This document shows, in pieces, positions 61,275 through 62,842 of a stretch of DNA of 62,842 nucleotides. Each line of letters opens with the position of its first letter. Position 1 is the first letter of the stretch. Position numbers and translations under genes: made by a program. Origin of the DNA: JANFXS01 sp022791155. GTDB taxonomy: Bacteria > Bacillota > Clostridia > Lachnospirales > Anaerotignaceae. The notes under the pieces are model-generated. The model made no database searches. It was not told the origin of the DNA and worked only from the letters and a program-made list of their open reading frames with translations. Location: assembly GCA_949743895.1 (NCBI GenBank), contig CATJUX010000054.1, forward strand, positions 1-62,842, read 5' to 3'.

Positions 61275-62555
61275 ATGAATATTAATGAAAGCATTGATCT
61301 TTTTGAAAAAAGCAAAAAACTCATGCCCGGCGGCGTGAACAGCCCTGTCAGAGCGTTTGGAGCCGTTGGCGGAACGCCTTTGTTCATCAAAAGCGCCAAA
61401 GGCTGCCGCGTTTTTGATGAAGACGGCAACAGCTTCATCGACTATGTTTCAAGTTGGGGCCCGGCAATATTGGGCCACAGCCATGAAAGAGTTTTGGAAG
61501 CCGTGAAAAAAACCGTTGAAAACGGCCTGACATTTGGCGCGCCAACGCGCCGTGAATTTGAAATTGCCGAAATCATAAATTCGCTTGTGCCTTCAATGGA
61601 AATGCTTCGCCTTGTCAACAGCGGCACTGAAGCCGTGATGAGCGCCGTGAGGGCGGCGAGAGGGTTCACCGGACGTGACAAAATTGTGAAATTTCAGGGA
61701 TGCTATCATGGCCACAGTGACGGCCTTCTTGTCAAAAGCGGTTCGGGGCTCATGACAGAAGCCGTTGCCGACAGCGCCGGCGTTCCCAAAGACTATGCAA
61801 AAAACACGCTTGTGGCGGAATATAACAGTTTTTCCTCTGTTGAGGAAATTTTTGCTTTGCATGGAAATGACATTGCATGTGTCATTGTGGAGCCTGTGGC
61901 CGCGAACATGGGGGTTATACCGCCGGCTGAAGGGTTTTTGAAATTTTTAAGAGATGTTACAAAAAAATATGGCGCCCTGCTTATATTTGATGAAGTGATC
62001 ACAGGCTTCAGAATTTCGCTTGGCGGCGCACAGGAATATTATGGAATTGTCCCCGACATGACAACACTTGGGAAAATTGTGGGCGGCGGCATGCCTGTTG
62101 GCGCCTATGGCGGGCGGCGTGATGTCATGGCCACGGTGGCTCCGCTGGGGAATGTCTATCAGGCCGGAACGCTTGCCGGAAACCCTGTGGCTGTGGCCGC
62201 GGGAATTGAAACGCTCAAAATTCTCATGGAAGACAAAGACATATATAATCGCATTGACAAAAAGGGAGCCGCAATTGAAAACGCATTCAAAATGTATGTT
62301 CCACATGTCAAAGTGAACAGAGTTGGATCGCTTGTTTCGGCCTTTTTTTCAGGCGAAAATGTGACGGACTATAGATCGGCTGCGGCCTCCGACACAGGAA
62401 TATATTCAAAATATTTCCATTTCATGCTTGAAAATGGAATTTATGTGGCCCCCTCACAGTTTGAAGCCATGTTCGTTTCCGATTCGCATGGGAAGCACGA
62501 AATTGAAAAGACAGTTGAGGCGATAAAGAGGTTTGGCGAGGAATTGGCTTTATAA
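61275..62555 (+). CDS. hemL: Glutamate-1-semialdehyde 2,1-aminomutase
   Basis: 426 residues from the ATG at 61275 after AAAAGGAG; the frame is open to 61230 without a ribosome-binding site. PMP/PLP enzyme that makes 5-aminolevulinate in the C5 heme pathway. LMPGGVNSPVRAF at the start, RLVNSGTEAVMSAVRAARGFTGRDKIVKFQGCYHGH, FDEVITGFR and the lysine-bearing TTLGKIVGGGMPVGAYGG are diagnostic. No other heme gene is nearby. Confidence 0.97.
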   Translation: MNINESIDLFEKSKKLMPGGVNSPVRAFGAVGGTPLFIKSAKGCRVFDEDGNSFIDYVSSWGPAILGHSHERVLEAVKKTVENGLTFGAPTRREFEIAEIINSLVPSMEMLRLVNSGTEAVMSAVRAARGFTGRDKIVKFQGCYHGHSDGLLVKSGSGLMTEAVADSAGVPKDYAKNTLVAEYNSFSSVEEIFALHGNDIACVIVEPVAANMGVIPPAEGFLKFLRDVTKKYGALLIFDEVITGFRISLGGAQEYYGIVPDMTTLGKIVGGGMPVGAYGGRRDVMATVAPLGNVYQAGTLAGNPVAVAAGIETLKILMEDKDIYNRIDKKGAAIENAFKMYVPHVKVNRVGSLVSAFFSGENVTDYRSAAASDTGIYSKYFHFMLENGIYVAPSQFEAMFVSDSHGKHEIEKTVEAIKRFGEELAL

Positions 62556-62574
62556 GAGCTTTGTGTTTATGGCT

Positions 62575-62842
62575 GTTGGCTTGGTTTCAAGCCTTCAAAA
62601 ATGGTATTTTTAAGACCATGGGAGGGGCACGGCAAGCTCTTGAATTTCCCTTCGGGAAACGCTCCACTTTGTTCCGCGCCGCGGCTCTCACGCGGTTCAC
62701 TCCTTGCGGGTTCTCGAATTTTGCTTCGCAAAACGGCTTCGCCGCCGCGGCTTTCACGCGGTTCACACAGCAAGCTCTCGAATTTCCCTTCGGGAAACGC
62801 TCCACTTCGTTGCGCGCCGCGACTCTCACGCGGTTCGCACAG
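62575..62842 (+). repeat. Dispersed hairpin-unit repeat, copy 6 (array running off the window)
   Basis: Begins with the core TTGGTTTCAAGCCTTCAAAAATGGT..TTTTTAAGACCATGGGAGGGGCACGGC, then three direct units whose GAATTT words start at 62642, 62716 and 62780 (spacing 74 and 64). Each unit has a TTCG-loop hairpin of different sequence (CCCTTCGGG, then TTTTGCTTCGCAAAA, then CCCTTCGGG) and a CCGCG..CGCGG hairpin. The third unit is cut by the window end. The same phrases start the window at position 1. Confidence 0.85.

Noticed and set aside
62567..62829. Small proteins in the repeat array (SRGAERSGAFPEGKF-type peptides)
   Set aside because: They read through hairpin repeats that vary by compensated changes, have no ribosome-binding site, and similar frames arise at every copy of the repeat.

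Overview
The window is a chromosomal replication-origin region from a low-GC, spore-forming, flagellated member of the Clostridia. The evidence for this is a dnaA-dnaN-yaaA-recF cluster facing an rpmH-rnpA-yidD-yidC-jag-mnmE-mnmG-rsmG cluster, a BofA-type sporulation gene, T-box leaders, DUF4446, DUF6470, NusG-domain-II and Gx-transporter genes, and a csrA-fliW flagellar block. I cannot name the genus. Many start codons are TTG.

Layout. 1-6.8 kb (minus strand): a housekeeping series nfo-ogt-fau-proA-hydrolase-thioesterase-bofA-rhomboid, preceded by a T-box leader and a 17-codon reading frame. 6.8-10.2 kb (minus): a TPP-riboswitch-controlled pyrimidine salvage operon, tenA-thiZ-thiX-thiY. 10.3-12.8 kb (plus): a split ThrE-type exporter, a block of dispersed repeats and an HPr-like gene. 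13-18.2 kb: nicotinate phosphoribosyltransferase (minus) and a T-box-controlled ileS (plus). 18.4-25.8 kb (minus): the conserved left side of the origin. 25.8-32.2 kb: oriC, with DnaA-box-like sites upstream of dnaA, between dnaA and dnaN, and beyond recF. A DUF3781 gene sits between dnaN and yaaA, and a cysteine-free family-4 uracil-DNA glycosylase lies beyond recF where gyrB is often found. 32.7-34.1 kb: a gene-poor stretch with a strong promoter and a strong terminator. 34.1-42.6 kb (minus): Gx transporter, NusG-II protein, serS, DUF4446, parB, parA, three parS sites and argS. 42.6-45.7 kb: repeats and two divergent XRE regulators. 45.7-59 kb (minus): a stalk-domain secreted protein and the flagellar block csrA-fliW-DUF6470-flgL-flgK-flgN-flgM, then an FtsE-like ATPase, a C39 peptidase with a long structured leader, a FliT-like gene, fliS and fliD. 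59-62.6 kb (plus): a ParA-like ATPase paired with a ComFB-domain protein, then hemL. The window ends in a repeat array.

Replication arms. If forks leave the origin near 26-32 kb, the left-arm minus genes are co-directional. The right-arm serS, parAB, argS and flagellar genes are head-on, as is ileS on the left arm. This suggests that the parAB-DUF4446-serS block, usually found beside rsmG, was moved and inverted.

The observations most worth following up are: the ParA/ComFB pair next to the flagellar genes; a dispersed repeat family built of short hairpins with covarying stems; the T-box leader upstream of a DNA-repair gene; the unassigned leader of the C39 peptidase gene; the promoter-to-terminator unit without a clear gene at 32.8-33.8 kb; and the uracil-DNA glycosylase lacking its iron-sulfur cysteines.
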